DNA of 64,000 bases from Pseudomonas sp. BN417 (GCF_029871205.1 NZ_SSOJ01000123.1:117-64116); one strand, 5' to 3'; numbered from the stretch's first letter, positions 27,780-37,729 are shown. The notes: generated by a model not told the origin, from the sequence alone. Program-made: numbers and translations.

Positions 27780-29783
27780 ATGCGTTTCGCTTCGCTTGTG
27801 AAGAAGATGGCAGGGCCAGGCACAGCCGCCTGGGATATTCACTACGCGGCGATCGCCGCCCAGCGGGCGGGCGAAGACGTCATCGTCCTCAGCATCGGCG
27901 ATCCGGATATCGCCACGCCAGAACCCATCACCGCAGCCGCCATCGAAGCGCTGCAGGCGGGCGACACCCATTACTGTGACGTGGCCGGTCGCCCCGAACT
28001 GCGCCAGGCCATCGCCGACCTGCATGGCCGGTTGACCGGGCAGGCGGTGTCGGCCGACAGCACCATACTGGTGGCTGGCGCGCAGAACGGCCTCTACGCC
28101 GCCGCCATGTGCCTGCTGGAAGAGGGTGACGAAGTCATCGTCTTCGACCCGGTCTACGTCACCTACGAAGCCACCCTGAAGGCCTCCGGCGCCAACCTGG
28201 TGCGAGTGCCTTGCCCAGCGGAAGGCGGCTTCCGGCCCGACCTCGCGGCCCTGCGCGCGGCCATCAGCGAGCGTACCCGGGCGATCTTCTTCGCCAATCC
28301 AAACAACCCAACGGGCGTGGTGCTCGATGCCGAGGAGCTGCAGGCCATCGCCGAGCTGGCGCGGCAGCACGACCTCTGGGTGGTGGTGGACGAAGTCTAC
28401 GAAAGCCTCGCCTTCGAGCAGCCTCACCTCTATTTCGCCACCCTGTCGGGGATGCGCGACCGCACCGTGAGCATTGGCAGCCTGTCCAAGTCCCACGCCA
28501 TGACCGGCTGGCGCACCGGCTGGGTGGTCGCTTGCCCGGAACTGGTGGCGCATATCGAGAACCTGGCGCTGAACATGCTCTACGGCCTGCCCGGTTTCGT
28601 GCAGGAGGCCGCGCTGGCCGCGGTGCTCGCCTACGACCAGGTGACCCATGACATGCGTGAGCTCTACCGGCGCCGCCGTGATCTGGTGGTGGACGCGCTG
28701 GAAGGCTGCGCCCCGCTCAAGGTGCTGAAGCCGCAAGCCGGCATGTTCGTGCTGCTGGATGTGCGTGGCAGCGGTCTCAGCTCGCTGGACTTCGCCTGGC
28801 AGCTGTTCCGCGCCACCGGTGTCGCGGTGCTCGATGCCGAAGCCTTCGGCCCGGCCGCCGCGGGGTTCGTGCGCCTGTCCTACACCCTGGGCGAGGAGCA
28901 GTTGACGGAGGCCTGCGCGCGCATCCGCCGCTTCGCTTCCAGCCTGAAGCCCGGCCCGGCCATCGAGGTGATCTCGACCCGCAAGGCCAATCCCGCTGCC
29001 GCCCCGGCTGAACGGCCGAAGATGGTGGAAGTGGATTCCATCCACAAGCGCTTCGGCCAGTTTGAAGTGCTGAAGGGTGTTTCGCTGACGGCCCATGAGG
29101 GTGGCGTCGTGTCCTTGATCGGCGCCAGCGGCTCCGGCAAGAGCACCCTGCTGCGTTGCATCAACATGCTGGAGATTCCCAACCAGGGCACGGTCAAGGT
29201 CGACGGCGAGAGCATCCGGCTCACCACCAACCGCATCGGCGAGCCGGTGGTGGCCGACCAGAAGCAGCTGACCCGCATCCGCTCGCGCCTTGGCATGGTG
29301 TTCCAGGGTTTCAACCTCTGGCCCCATCGCACCGTGCTGGAAAACCTCATCGAGGCGCCGATCCAGGTGCTGCGCGAGAGCCGCGCCGAAGCCCTGGAGC
29401 GGGCCGAGGCACTGCTGGAGCGCGTCGGCCTGGCGGCCAAGCGCCACGAGTATCCGTCCTTCCTTTCCGGTGGTCAGCAGCAGCGGGTGGCCATCGCCCG
29501 CGCGCTGGCGGTGGAACCCAAGGTGATGCTGTTCGACGAACCCACCTCGGCCCTGGACCCGGAACTGGTGGGCGAAGTGCTGCGGGTGATCCGCTCGCTG
29601 GCCGAAGAGGGCCGCACCATGATCCTGGTGACCCACGAAATGGCCTTCGCCCGCGACGTATCCAGCCATGTCGCCTTCCTCCACCAGGGCCGGATCGAAG
29701 AGGAAGGTCCAGCGCAGGAAGTCTTCCTGCGCCCGCGCAGCGAACGCTGCCGGCAGTTCGTCACCGCGCACCAGAATCGCTGA
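27780..29783 (+). CDS. fusion: AruH-like aminotransferase + amino-acid ABC transporter ATPase
   Basis: This uninterrupted frame encodes 667 residues. Residues 1-395 are a fold-type I PLP aminotransferase closely like arginine:pyruvate transaminase AruH (AAWDIHY, SIGDPDIATPEPI, THYCDVAGRPELR), with the PLP lysine Lys237 in SLSKSHAMTGWR. Residues 396-414 form a Pro/Ala-rich linker. Residues 415-667 are a HisP/ArtP-type ATPase, with Walker A GASGSGKST at 448-456, signature LSGGQQQR at 562-569 and Walker B Asp586-Glu587. The ATPase has an internal ATG at 29022 but only a weak upstream site, so a separately initiated product is possible but not needed. It heads the cassette of binding protein and two permeases, so it probably energises uptake of an amino acid it also transaminates. 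Confidence 0.9.
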   Translation: MRFASLVKKMAGPGTAAWDIHYAAIAAQRAGEDVIVLSIGDPDIATPEPITAAAIEALQAGDTHYCDVAGRPELRQAIADLHGRLTGQAVSADSTILVAGAQNGLYAAAMCLLEEGDEVIVFDPVYVTYEATLKASGANLVRVPCPAEGGFRPDLAALRAAISERTRAIFFANPNNPTGVVLDAEELQAIAELARQHDLWVVVDEVYESLAFEQPHLYFATLSGMRDRTVSIGSLSKSHAMTGWRTGWVVACPELVAHIENLALNMLYGLPGFVQEAALAAVLAYDQVTHDMRELYRRRRDLVVDALEGCAPLKVLKPQAGMFVLLDVRGSGLSSLDFAWQLFRATGVAVLDAEAFGPAAAGFVRLSYTLGEEQLTEACARIRRFASSLKPGPAIEVISTRKANPAAAPAERPKMVEVDSIHKRFGQFEVLKGVSLTAHEGGVVSLIGASGSGKSTLLRCINMLEIPNQGTVKVDGESIRLTTNRIGEPVVADQKQLTRIRSRLGMVFQGFNLWPHRTVLENLIEAPIQVLRESRAEALERAEALLERVGLAAKRHEYPSFLSGGQQQRVAIARALAVEPKVMLFDEPTSALDPELVGEVLRVIRSLAEEGRTMILVTHEMAFARDVSSHVAFLHQGRIEEEGPAQEVFLRPRSERCRQFVTAHQNR

Positions 29784-29854
29784 CCCCGGCCGCCAGCGGC
29801 GGCCAGCGCGACAAGCTCTAACCACAACAACATCAAGCAGGGCAGGGGAACACC

Positions 29855-30640
29855 ATGAAGAAGTCTCGACTGGCAAGTTGGATGGCAGGTGCGGTAATGC
29901 TCGTGGCCGGCGCGGCGGGCGCCCAGGCCGAAACCCTGAAGTTCGCGATGGCGGCCGAACCCTATCCGCCATTCTCCAGCAAGCAGCCGGACGGCCAGTG
30001 GGCCGGCTTCGAGCCCGACCTGATCCGCGCCCTCTGCGCGCAGATGCAGGCCAAGTGCGAAATCGACGAAGTGGCCTGGGACGGACTGATCCCCGCACTG
30101 ATGGCGAAGAAGGTGGACATCATCTTCAACTCCATGTCCGTCACCGAGGAGCGCGAGAAGCAGATCGCCTTCAGCCGCGCCTACTACGACACTCCGGTGG
30201 CCGTGGCCGCGCCCCAGGCGCTGGACTTCGCCATCAGTCCAGAGGGGCTCAAGGGCAAGGTGATCGGTGTGCAGCTCTCCACCGTCAGCTCCAACTACCT
30301 GAAGAAGTACTACGAGGACATCGCGGACGTGCGCTACTACGACACCCAGGACTCGGTGAACGCCGATCTGGTGGCCGGGCGCATCGACCTGATGATGGCC
30401 GACGGCATCGCCGTCAGCGCCTTCGTCAAATCCTCCGATGCCCAGGCCGCCGGCATCGAGAACAAGGGTGAGGTGCCCTACGACCCGGTGTTCGGTCGAG
30501 GCGTCGGGGCCGGCCTGCGCAAGGACGACACGGCCCTCAAGGCCAAGCTCGATGAAGCCATCGCCAAGCTGCTGGCCAGCGAGGACTACAAGACCATTTC
30601 CGCCAAGTACTTCGACGTCAGCGTCGCGCCGAAGCAGTGA
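29855..30640 (+). CDS. amino-acid ABC transporter substrate-binding protein
   Basis: This 261-residue periplasmic protein has a signal peptide ending AGAQA near residue 25. The mature start ETLKFAMAAEPYPPFSSKQ is typical of family 3 binding proteins for polar or basic amino acids. The ligand carboxylate arginine is expected in SVTEEREKQIAFS. The body has the usual two-lobe pattern, with GKVIGVQLSTVSSNYLKKYY opening the second lobe. It lies 71 bp after the fused ATPase gene and is followed by an intercistronic hairpin and two permeases. The ligand may be arginine or a related cationic amino acid, by context only. Confidence 0.92.
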   Translation: MKKSRLASWMAGAVMLVAGAAGAQAETLKFAMAAEPYPPFSSKQPDGQWAGFEPDLIRALCAQMQAKCEIDEVAWDGLIPALMAKKVDIIFNSMSVTEEREKQIAFSRAYYDTPVAVAAPQALDFAISPEGLKGKVIGVQLSTVSSNYLKKYYEDIADVRYYDTQDSVNADLVAGRIDLMMADGIAVSAFVKSSDAQAAGIENKGEVPYDPVFGRGVGAGLRKDDTALKAKLDEAIAKLLASEDYKTISAKYFDVSVAPKQ

Positions 30641-30648
30641 CCTCCGGA

Positions 30649-30673
30649 GCCATCCCGGCAGCTCCGGGATGGC
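30649..30673 (+). promoter_or_regulatory. intercistronic hairpin between binding protein and permease genes
   Basis: GCCATCCCGG-CAGCT-CCGGGATGGC is a perfect 10-bp stem 8 bp after the binding-protein stop. There is no T run. Such hairpins often protect the upstream message and give excess binding protein over permease. Confidence 0.7.
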
Positions 30674-30700
30674 GCATTTCCGCCTCGATGAGGGCCTGCA

Positions 30701-31411
30701 ATGCAGTCTTACTTTGAACTGGTCGGTTTCGGCGCCCAGGGTTGGGGCCCGGCGCTGCTCAAGGGGTTGTGGGTAACCCTGCAGATTTCCGTCGGCGCCT
30801 TCCTGGTCGGCATGCTGATCGGCCTCGCGGTCGCCATGGGCAAGCTCAGCGGGCCGCGGCCGGTGGCGCAACTGATGCGCGGTTACACCACCCTGTGCCG
30901 CGCCGTGCCTGAGCTGCTGCTGATCCTGCTGCTCTACTACGTCGGCTCCATGGGCCTGAACCAGCTGTTTGCCTGGCTGGGTTACGGTGACCTCAAACTC
31001 AACGGCACAGTGGTGGCGATCGCCGTGCTCGGCCTGGTGCAGGGCGCCTATGCCTCGGAAATCTTCCGCGGCGCCATCCAGGCCATTCCCTCTGGCCAGA
31101 TCGAAGCGGCGCGGGCCTTCGGCATGGGCGGCCTCAGCCTGTTCCGCCGGGTGACCCTGCCGATCATGGCGCCCAATGCCCTGGCCGGCATGGCAAACCT
31201 CTGGGTCAACCTGATCAAGGACAGCGCCCTGATCAGCGTGGTCGGCACCAACGAGCTGCTGTTCACCGCCAAGCAGGCGGCCGGCTCCACCCGCCACTAC
31301 CTGACCTTCTACCTTACCGCGGCGGCCTTCTATTACGTGCTGACCGTGCTCTCCAACCTGTTTTCCGGCTGGCTCGAGCGGCGCTTCCGCCGCTGGACCC
31401 CGTCGGTGTGA
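30701..31411 (+). CDS. amino-acid ABC transporter permease (HisQ-like)
   Basis: This 236-residue inner-membrane permease has five helices. The N-terminal helix region is LKGLWVTLQISVGAFLVGML, and the ATPase-contact EAA loop is IEAARAFGMGGLSLFRRVTLPIMAP. GAGGG precedes the ATG. It pairs with the next gene to form the heterodimeric channel of a polar amino-acid importer. Confidence 0.93.
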   Translation: MQSYFELVGFGAQGWGPALLKGLWVTLQISVGAFLVGMLIGLAVAMGKLSGPRPVAQLMRGYTTLCRAVPELLLILLLYYVGSMGLNQLFAWLGYGDLKLNGTVVAIAVLGLVQGAYASEIFRGAIQAIPSGQIEAARAFGMGGLSLFRRVTLPIMAPNALAGMANLWVNLIKDSALISVVGTNELLFTAKQAAGSTRHYLTFYLTAAAFYYVLTVLSNLFSGWLERRFRRWTPSV

Positions 31412-31424
31412 GCGAGGGCTGACG

Positions 31425-32120
31425 ATGACCGCTGCCTGGATAATCGACTACGGCAAACTGCTGCTCGGTGGCCTCGGCACCACCCTGCTGATGCTCGCCA
31501 TCTCGGCCGTGCTGGGCTTCGTGCTGGCGCTAGGGGTGGCCCTGGCGCGGATGTCGCGCAACCCGCTGCTGGCGGGCACCAGCCTGGCCTGCACCAGCGT
31601 CATCCGCGGCACGCCGCTGCTGGTGCAGATCTACATCTTCTACTACGGCCTGGGCAGCCTCTTCGCCCAGTTCCCGCTGATCCGCGGCAGCTTTCTCTGG
31701 CCTTACCTGCGCGATGGCTTCTGGTACATCGTCTTCGCCCTGGTGCTCTCGGTGGGCGCCTATGTCGGCGAAGTGATTCGCGGCGGCATGAAGTCGGTGC
31801 CCAAGGGCGAGCTGGAAGCTGCGGCGGCCTTCGGCATGCGTCACCGACTGGTGCTGATCCGGGTCTGGCTGCCGAGGGCGATCCGCCTGCTGCTGCCGAC
31901 GCTCGCGGGGGAAACGGTGATGCTGCTGAAGTCCACCGCGCTGGCTTCGACCGTGGCCGTGGTTGATCTGCTGGGCGCCGCCAACGTGGTGCGCGCCCAG
32001 ACCTTCCAGATCTATCAGCCGCTGTTGCTGGTGGCCGGCATCTACATCTGCCTGACCTTCATGATCGAGACGGGATTCGGCCTGGCGGAGCGACGATCGA
32101 TGTTTCGCCGGGCAAGCTGA
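31425..32120 (+). CDS. amino-acid ABC transporter permease (HisM-like)
   Basis: This 231-residue partner permease shows the motif GTLLMLAISAVLGFVLALGVAL, then SVIRGTPLLVQIYIFYYGL, an ArtM/HisM hallmark, and the EAA loop LEAAAAFGMRHRLVLIRVWLP. GAGGG precedes the ATG, 13 bp after the HisQ-like gene. It completes the importer whose ATPase is the C-terminal half of the fusion protein. Confidence 0.93.
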   Translation: MTAAWIIDYGKLLLGGLGTTLLMLAISAVLGFVLALGVALARMSRNPLLAGTSLACTSVIRGTPLLVQIYIFYYGLGSLFAQFPLIRGSFLWPYLRDGFWYIVFALVLSVGAYVGEVIRGGMKSVPKGELEAAAAFGMRHRLVLIRVWLPRAIRLLLPTLAGETVMLLKSTALASTVAVVDLLGAANVVRAQTFQIYQPLLLVAGIYICLTFMIETGFGLAERRSMFRRAS

Positions 32121-32139
32121 CAGGGGCTGACAGATTACC

Positions 32140-32236
32140 TGTGGGGGCGAATTCATTCGCTAAGCAGGCCGCAGGTCTGCCTGTAAGGTTAATTGGGGCA
32201 GCTTCGCTGCCCTTAGCGAATGAATTCGCCCCCACA
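32140..32236. repeat. palindromic repeat, subfamily A
   Basis: Arms GTGGGGGCGAATTCATTCGC and complement enclose GCAGGCCGCAGGTCTGC and GGGCAGCTTCGCTGCCC hairpins. It lies between the convergent permease and TetR genes. Confidence 0.93.
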
Positions 32237-32268
32237 ACGTGTTTCGGTTCAACCTCGGTCGCAAGAGG

Positions 32269-32892
32269 TCAGGCATACGCCCCGCGCCGCAGGCTGTCGA
32301 CCCAGCGGCGGCTGATGTCCAGGCCTTCCTCGGCGCTGAAGTTGGCGGGGTTGAGGCACCATTCCAGCCACAAGCCGTCGAGCAATGCCGACAGGCCGAT
32401 TGCCGCCAGGCGCGGCTTGGCGATGGCGAAGCCTTCCTCCCGGGCGAGTTCCGAGAGCAATTGTTCCAGCAATACCAGGGAGCCGCCGTAGGTGCGCTCG
32501 TGGGCTTCGTTCACTTGCGGGGAGTGGCGGATCAGGCTCCAGAACACCACCCACGGGCTGAGCAGGTCGGGGTCCAGGGTTACCGGCGAGAAGTAACCGG
32601 TGAGAAAGGCTTCCAGGCGTGCGGCAGGCGCCGGCCCGGCGGCGTCGATTTGCGCCAACAGGGCCTGGTTGACCTCGCTGGCCAGGGTTTCGTAGGCCTG
32701 GGCCACCAGCGCATCGATGCTGCCGAAATAGTGGTTGATCAGCCCGACGGCGACATTGGCCTCCTTGGCGATGCGGCGCACCGAAATGCCCGCATGGCCC
32801 TCGGCGACCAGGCAGCGCAGGGCCGCCCGCACCAGGTGTTCGCGGCGTTCGTCGGGGTTGGTTCGGGGCTGTCTTTCGCGGGGCGTATCCAA
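32269..32892 (-). CDS. TetR family regulator (BetI-like)
   Basis: This 207-residue regulator probably starts at a TTG at 32892 with AAGGAAA 7 nt upstream (LDTPRERQPRTNPDERREHLV); no closer ATG exists. The N-terminal helix-turn-helix (about 15-60) contains ISVRRIAKEANVAVGLINHYF, very like BetI. The C-terminal ligand domain has the BetI-family pattern around WVVFWSLIRHSPQVNEAHERTY. It is divergent from the desuccinylase-like gene and convergent with the importer, so it probably controls this cassette. The effector is unknown. Confidence 0.88.
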   Translation of the reverse strand: MDTPRERQPRTNPDERREHLVRAALRCLVAEGHAGISVRRIAKEANVAVGLINHYFGSIDALVAQAYETLASEVNQALLAQIDAAGPAPAARLEAFLTGYFSPVTLDPDLLSPWVVFWSLIRHSPQVNEAHERTYGGSLVLLEQLLSELAREEGFAIAKPRLAAIGLSALLDGLWLEWCLNPANFSAEEGLDISRRWVDSLRRGAYA

Positions 32893-32990
32893 GGGCGATT
32901 TCCTTCGCTCGATCGGCCGGGATAGTACCGCCTGGCCAGGCGACAAACCAACCGTCCGGGCTCGCCCGGCGGCCATCAGGAGGGTAGGAC

Positions 32991-34004
32991 ATGATCGAAG
33001 ACGTATCCCTGAGCGTGCCGGGTGATTCCGGCGCGTTGCTGCGGGTGCCTGCCTGGCGCCTGGACAGCGGCAAGCCGGGACCCAGGGTCCACCTGCAGGC
33101 AGGCGTCCATGCCGACGAGATCGCCGGCATGCTGGTGCTGCACACGCTGCTGCCGCGCCTGCAGGCAGCCGCCGAGAGCGGCTTTCTGCGGGGCTGCGTG
33201 ACCCTGGTGCCCCAGGCCAATCCGCTGGGTATCGGCCAGTTCCGCCATGGACGCATCCTTGGCCGGGTGCATGAACCCAGTAGCCGCAACTTCAATCGGG
33301 GCTTCCCCGCATCCCTGGCCCAGGCTCGCCCGCTGGGTAACCTGGCCGTCTGGCAGAAGGCGTTGGCCAGCCTCGCAGCGGATGCCGATATCGTCCTCGA
33401 CCTGCATACCGATGATGAGGCGCTGCAATACGTCTACCTGCACCAGTGCTTCTGGCCCGCCGGCCAGGACCTGGCGGCGGCCCTGAGGGCCGAGGTGGCG
33501 ATCATCTGGGAGGGCGACAGCGATGGTGCCTTCGAGGAAGTGGTGATCGCTCCCTGGCTGGCGGAGGGACGCTTCGAGGGGCGCCTGGTCGCCACTGTCG
33601 AATTGCGCGGCCAGGGCGACGTCAGCGATGCCCTGGCGCAGCAGGATGCCGACGGCCTCTACGCCTTCCTCTGTGCCCGCGGCCTGATCGCGCAAGCGGC
33701 GGAGCTGCCGGAATGGCAGGGCAGGGCTGTGCCCATCGGGCATATGGAAACGGTCTTCGCGCCAGCGGCAGGGGTGCTGGTGTTCGAGCGGGAGCTGGGT
33801 GATGTCGTCCAGGCCGGCGAGCGCTTCGCGCGAGTCATCGCCATCCCGGGCGACCCGGCCAGCGAGCAGGTGCTGGTAGCGCCTCAGGCGGGGCGGATGG
33901 TCACCCGCTACCGCGACCGGCTGGTGCCGGAGGGGGCGATAGTCGCCAAGTTCACCGGCTCGGCGCCTTCGAGCACCTGGACCTCCGGTGCGCTCGATCC
34001 GTGA
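32991..34004 (+). CDS. succinylglutamate desuccinylase/aspartoacylase family zinc enzyme
   Basis: This 337-residue M14-like amidohydrolase has zinc ligands expected at His40 and Glu43 (AGVHADEIAG) and His139 (DLHTDDEALQ). The catalytic Glu is probably in TVELRGQGDVSD near residue 208. The C-terminal beta domain (about 245-325) resembles that of AstE/aspartoacylase proteins, with PAAGVLVFERELGDVV. The family removes N-acyl groups or acts on amide-linked amino acids. It has GGAGGGTAGG before the ATG and is divergent from TetR. The substrate may be an N-acylated form of the imported amino acid; this is inference. Confidence 0.85.
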   Translation: MIEDVSLSVPGDSGALLRVPAWRLDSGKPGPRVHLQAGVHADEIAGMLVLHTLLPRLQAAAESGFLRGCVTLVPQANPLGIGQFRHGRILGRVHEPSSRNFNRGFPASLAQARPLGNLAVWQKALASLAADADIVLDLHTDDEALQYVYLHQCFWPAGQDLAAALRAEVAIIWEGDSDGAFEEVVIAPWLAEGRFEGRLVATVELRGQGDVSDALAQQDADGLYAFLCARGLIAQAAELPEWQGRAVPIGHMETVFAPAAGVLVFERELGDVVQAGERFARVIAIPGDPASEQVLVAPQAGRMVTRYRDRLVPEGAIVAKFTGSAPSSTWTSGALDP

Positions 34005-34017
34005 TCGCTCATCGGCC

Positions 34018-34103
34018 GTAGGGTGGATCACGCTTCACCGATCCACCATCGGCGCTGGGATCAGCCGTGATGGTGGATATGAAAGGCGATATCCACCCTG
34101 CAG
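34018..34103. repeat. palindromic repeat gtagggtggatcacgcttc
   Basis: This is the second copy of the element at 8237-8300. GTAGGGTGGATCACGCTTCA is followed by GATCCACCAT and a mirrored GATATCCACCCTGCAG end. It lies between the convergent desuccinylase-like and prfC genes. Confidence 0.85.
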
Positions 34104-34132
34104 GGCAGTAGGCCCGACGCGCGGGCCCGCTA

Positions 34133-35716
<1,584 letters not shown>

Positions 35717-36152
35717 GGAAATGAAATCCGTCGACGAGTAGTCGGTCTGTCAAAAAAGGCGGCGATTATAGCGGTATTCGCAGGCCAAGCGGTGTCCATC
35801 GGGCGAGAGGAATCTCGGCGATTGTGCGGTATTTCAGTTCGTTGTGTTGGATATCTGAAACAGTCAATTGGCGATGCGACAAAGGGATGCGCCAAAGCGG
35901 CAATTTTTGATTGATCTGTGCTGCCTGTGGTCCTAAAGTTCGCGCCCGAACGTCCATGCTGGCAACGATCCATCCGGCTCAAGTACTGACGACGAGAGGT
36001 TTGAAGTCCTGATCGACTGAAAATCCTCGGCGACATGCCTTGGGAAGTAGGCGAACCAAAGTGGGGAAACTGATCAGACGTTCAGGCCTGTTGTCCAAAG
36101 ACTCGGCCACCCCTAACAACTTTCGTTTGTTTTGCCATATGGAGCCCCTCGC
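35717..36152. other. 436-bp divergent promoter region prfC/speC
   Basis: No gene is supported. The prfC side (35717-35800) contains gtcaaaaaaggcgg. The speC side carries a long AT-richer leader of about 200 bp or more before the speC start. I see no defined riboswitch or strong terminator in it. Confidence 0.5.
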
Positions 36153-37316
36153 ATGTCGATCAAGGTCGAAGATTACTTCTCGCCCGAAACTTTCCAGCGC
36201 ATGAAGGCGTTTGCCGACAAGCAAGAAACCCCGTTCGTGGTGATCGACAAGCAGACCATCGCCGATTCCTACGATCAGCTGGTCAGCTGCTTCCCCTTCG
36301 CCAAGATCTACTACGCAGTGAAAGCCAACCCGGCCAGCGAGATCACCGAGTTGCTGCGTGACAAGGGTTCGAACTTCGACATCGCCTCCATCTACGAGCT
36401 GGACAAGGTGATGAAGACCGGTGTTGGCCCGGAGCGCATCAGCTACGGCAACACCATCAAGAAAGCCCGTGACATCCGCTATTTCTTTGATAAGGGCGTG
36501 CGCCTGTTCGCTACCGATTCCGAAGCCGACCTGCGCAACATCGCCAAGGCTGCTCCGGGTGCCAAGGTTTACGTGCGCATCCTCACCGAAGGCTCCACCT
36601 CGGCCGACTGGCCGCTGTCGCGCAAGTTCGGTTGCAACCCGGACATGGCCCTGGACCTGCTGATCCTCGCCAAACAACTGGGCCTGGTGCCCTATGGCGT
36701 GTCCTTCCACGTGGGCAGCCAGCAGCGTGACATCGACGTCTGGGACGCCGCCATCGCCAAGGTCAAGGTGATCTTCGAGCGCCTGAAGGAAGAAGACGGC
36801 ATCACCCTGCAGATGATCAACATGGGCGGCGGCTTCCCGGCCAACTACATCCAGCGCACCAACAGCCTGGAAACCTACGCCGAGGAAATCATCCGCTTCC
36901 TCAAGGAAGACTTCGGCGACGAACTGCCGGAAATCATCCTCGAGCCGGGCCGTTCCCTGATCGCCAACGCCGGTATCCTGGTCAGCGAAGTCGTGCTGGT
37001 GGCGCGCAAGTCCCGCACCGCCGTGGAGCGCTGGATCTACACCGACGTGGGCAAGTTCTCCGGCCTGATCGAAACCATGGACGAGGCCATCAAGTTCCCG
37101 ATCTGGGTCGAGAAGAAGGGCGAGGTGGAAGAGGTGGTGATCGCCGGTCCGACCTGCGACAGCGCCGACATCATGTACGAGAACTACAAGTACGGCCTGC
37201 CGCTGAACCTGGCCGCCGAAGACCGCCTCTACTGGCTGTCGACCGGTGCCTACACCACCAGCTACAGCGCAGTGGAGTTCAATGGCTTCCCGCCGCTGAA
37301 GGCTTTCTACCTGTAA
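36153..37316 (+). CDS. speC: ornithine decarboxylase (biosynthetic, alanine-racemase fold)
   Basis: This 387-residue PLP enzyme converts ornithine to putrescine. It starts at the ATG at 36153 (MSIKVEDYFSPETFQ) with GGAG upstream; an in-frame ATG seven codons earlier is less likely. The PLP lysine is Lys57 in YYAVKANP, followed by the glycine-rich loop (MINMGGGFPANY). The active-site cysteine is Cys335 in GPTCDSAD. Length and order match P. aeruginosa SpeC (PA4519). Confidence 0.96.
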   Translation: MSIKVEDYFSPETFQRMKAFADKQETPFVVIDKQTIADSYDQLVSCFPFAKIYYAVKANPASEITELLRDKGSNFDIASIYELDKVMKTGVGPERISYGNTIKKARDIRYFFDKGVRLFATDSEADLRNIAKAAPGAKVYVRILTEGSTSADWPLSRKFGCNPDMALDLLILAKQLGLVPYGVSFHVGSQQRDIDVWDAAIAKVKVIFERLKEEDGITLQMINMGGGFPANYIQRTNSLETYAEEIIRFLKEDFGDELPEIILEPGRSLIANAGILVSEVVLVARKSRTAVERWIYTDVGKFSGLIETMDEAIKFPIWVEKKGEVEEVVIAGPTCDSADIMYENYKYGLPLNLAAEDRLYWLSTGAYTTSYSAVEFNGFPPLKAFYL

Positions 37317-37334
37317 GGCTGCACCCGCTTCACG

Positions 37335-37560
37335 CAAAGCCCGCCGCAATGGCGGGCTTTGTTTTTTGTAGGTTGGCGTTGAGCGCAGCGAAGCCCAACA
37401 ATCCGGGGACGGTTCCTCACCGGGGAATGCTGCGCATTCCTTGTTGGGCTTCGCGTTGCTCTGCCCAACCTACATGGCTGTACGCGCTCAGACAAAGCCC
37501 GCCGCATTGGCGGGCTTTGTTTTTTTGTAGGTTGGCGTTGAGCGCAGCGAAGCCCAACGG
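37335..37560. repeat. duplicated terminator plus gtaggttgg palindrome
   Basis: A palindrome of GTAGGTTGGCGTTGAGCGCA and TTCGCGTTGCTCTGCCCAAC arms lies at 37367-37474. The speC terminator and the first arm are then repeated almost exactly at 37493-37560 (CAAAGCCCGCCGCATTGGCG, T run, GTAGGTTGGCGTTGAGC). The same palindrome type occurs at 47355-47440. Confidence 0.9.
37336..37366 (+). terminator. terminator after speC
   Basis: AAAGCCCGCC-GCAAT-GGCGGGCTTT is followed by gttttttg, 20 bp after the stop. Confidence 0.93.
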
Positions 37561-37678
37561 ATCGCGAGTCCGGGTCGCCAGCTATCACTGCCTCCCAAGC
37601 CCTATGCGGCGCGTTGGTTGTAGGGTTTTTCCGTGACAGACAAGGGCATTTCCGAACCTGCGTTGGATGTCTGTTGGT

Positions 37679-37695
37679 GATAACCATTCCCAAAT
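37679..37695 (+). promoter_or_regulatory. predicted Fur box of receptor 1
   Basis: GATAACCATTCCCAAAT resembles the Fur consensus (GATAATGATTNTCATTATC type), 34 bp before the receptor start. The same shape recurs before piuC, receptor 2 and the PepSY gene. Confidence 0.75.
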
Positions 37696-37729
37696 AGAGT
37701 CGCTCCCCATTCAACTGGGGAGACCTCTC

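Noticed and set aside
26778-30098. 1100-codon frame on the minus strand covering tatD and the aminotransferase-ABC gene
   Set aside because: Only the part from 27551 down is the TatD-like protein. The upstream part runs antisense to the transaminase and ATPase and has no family sequence.
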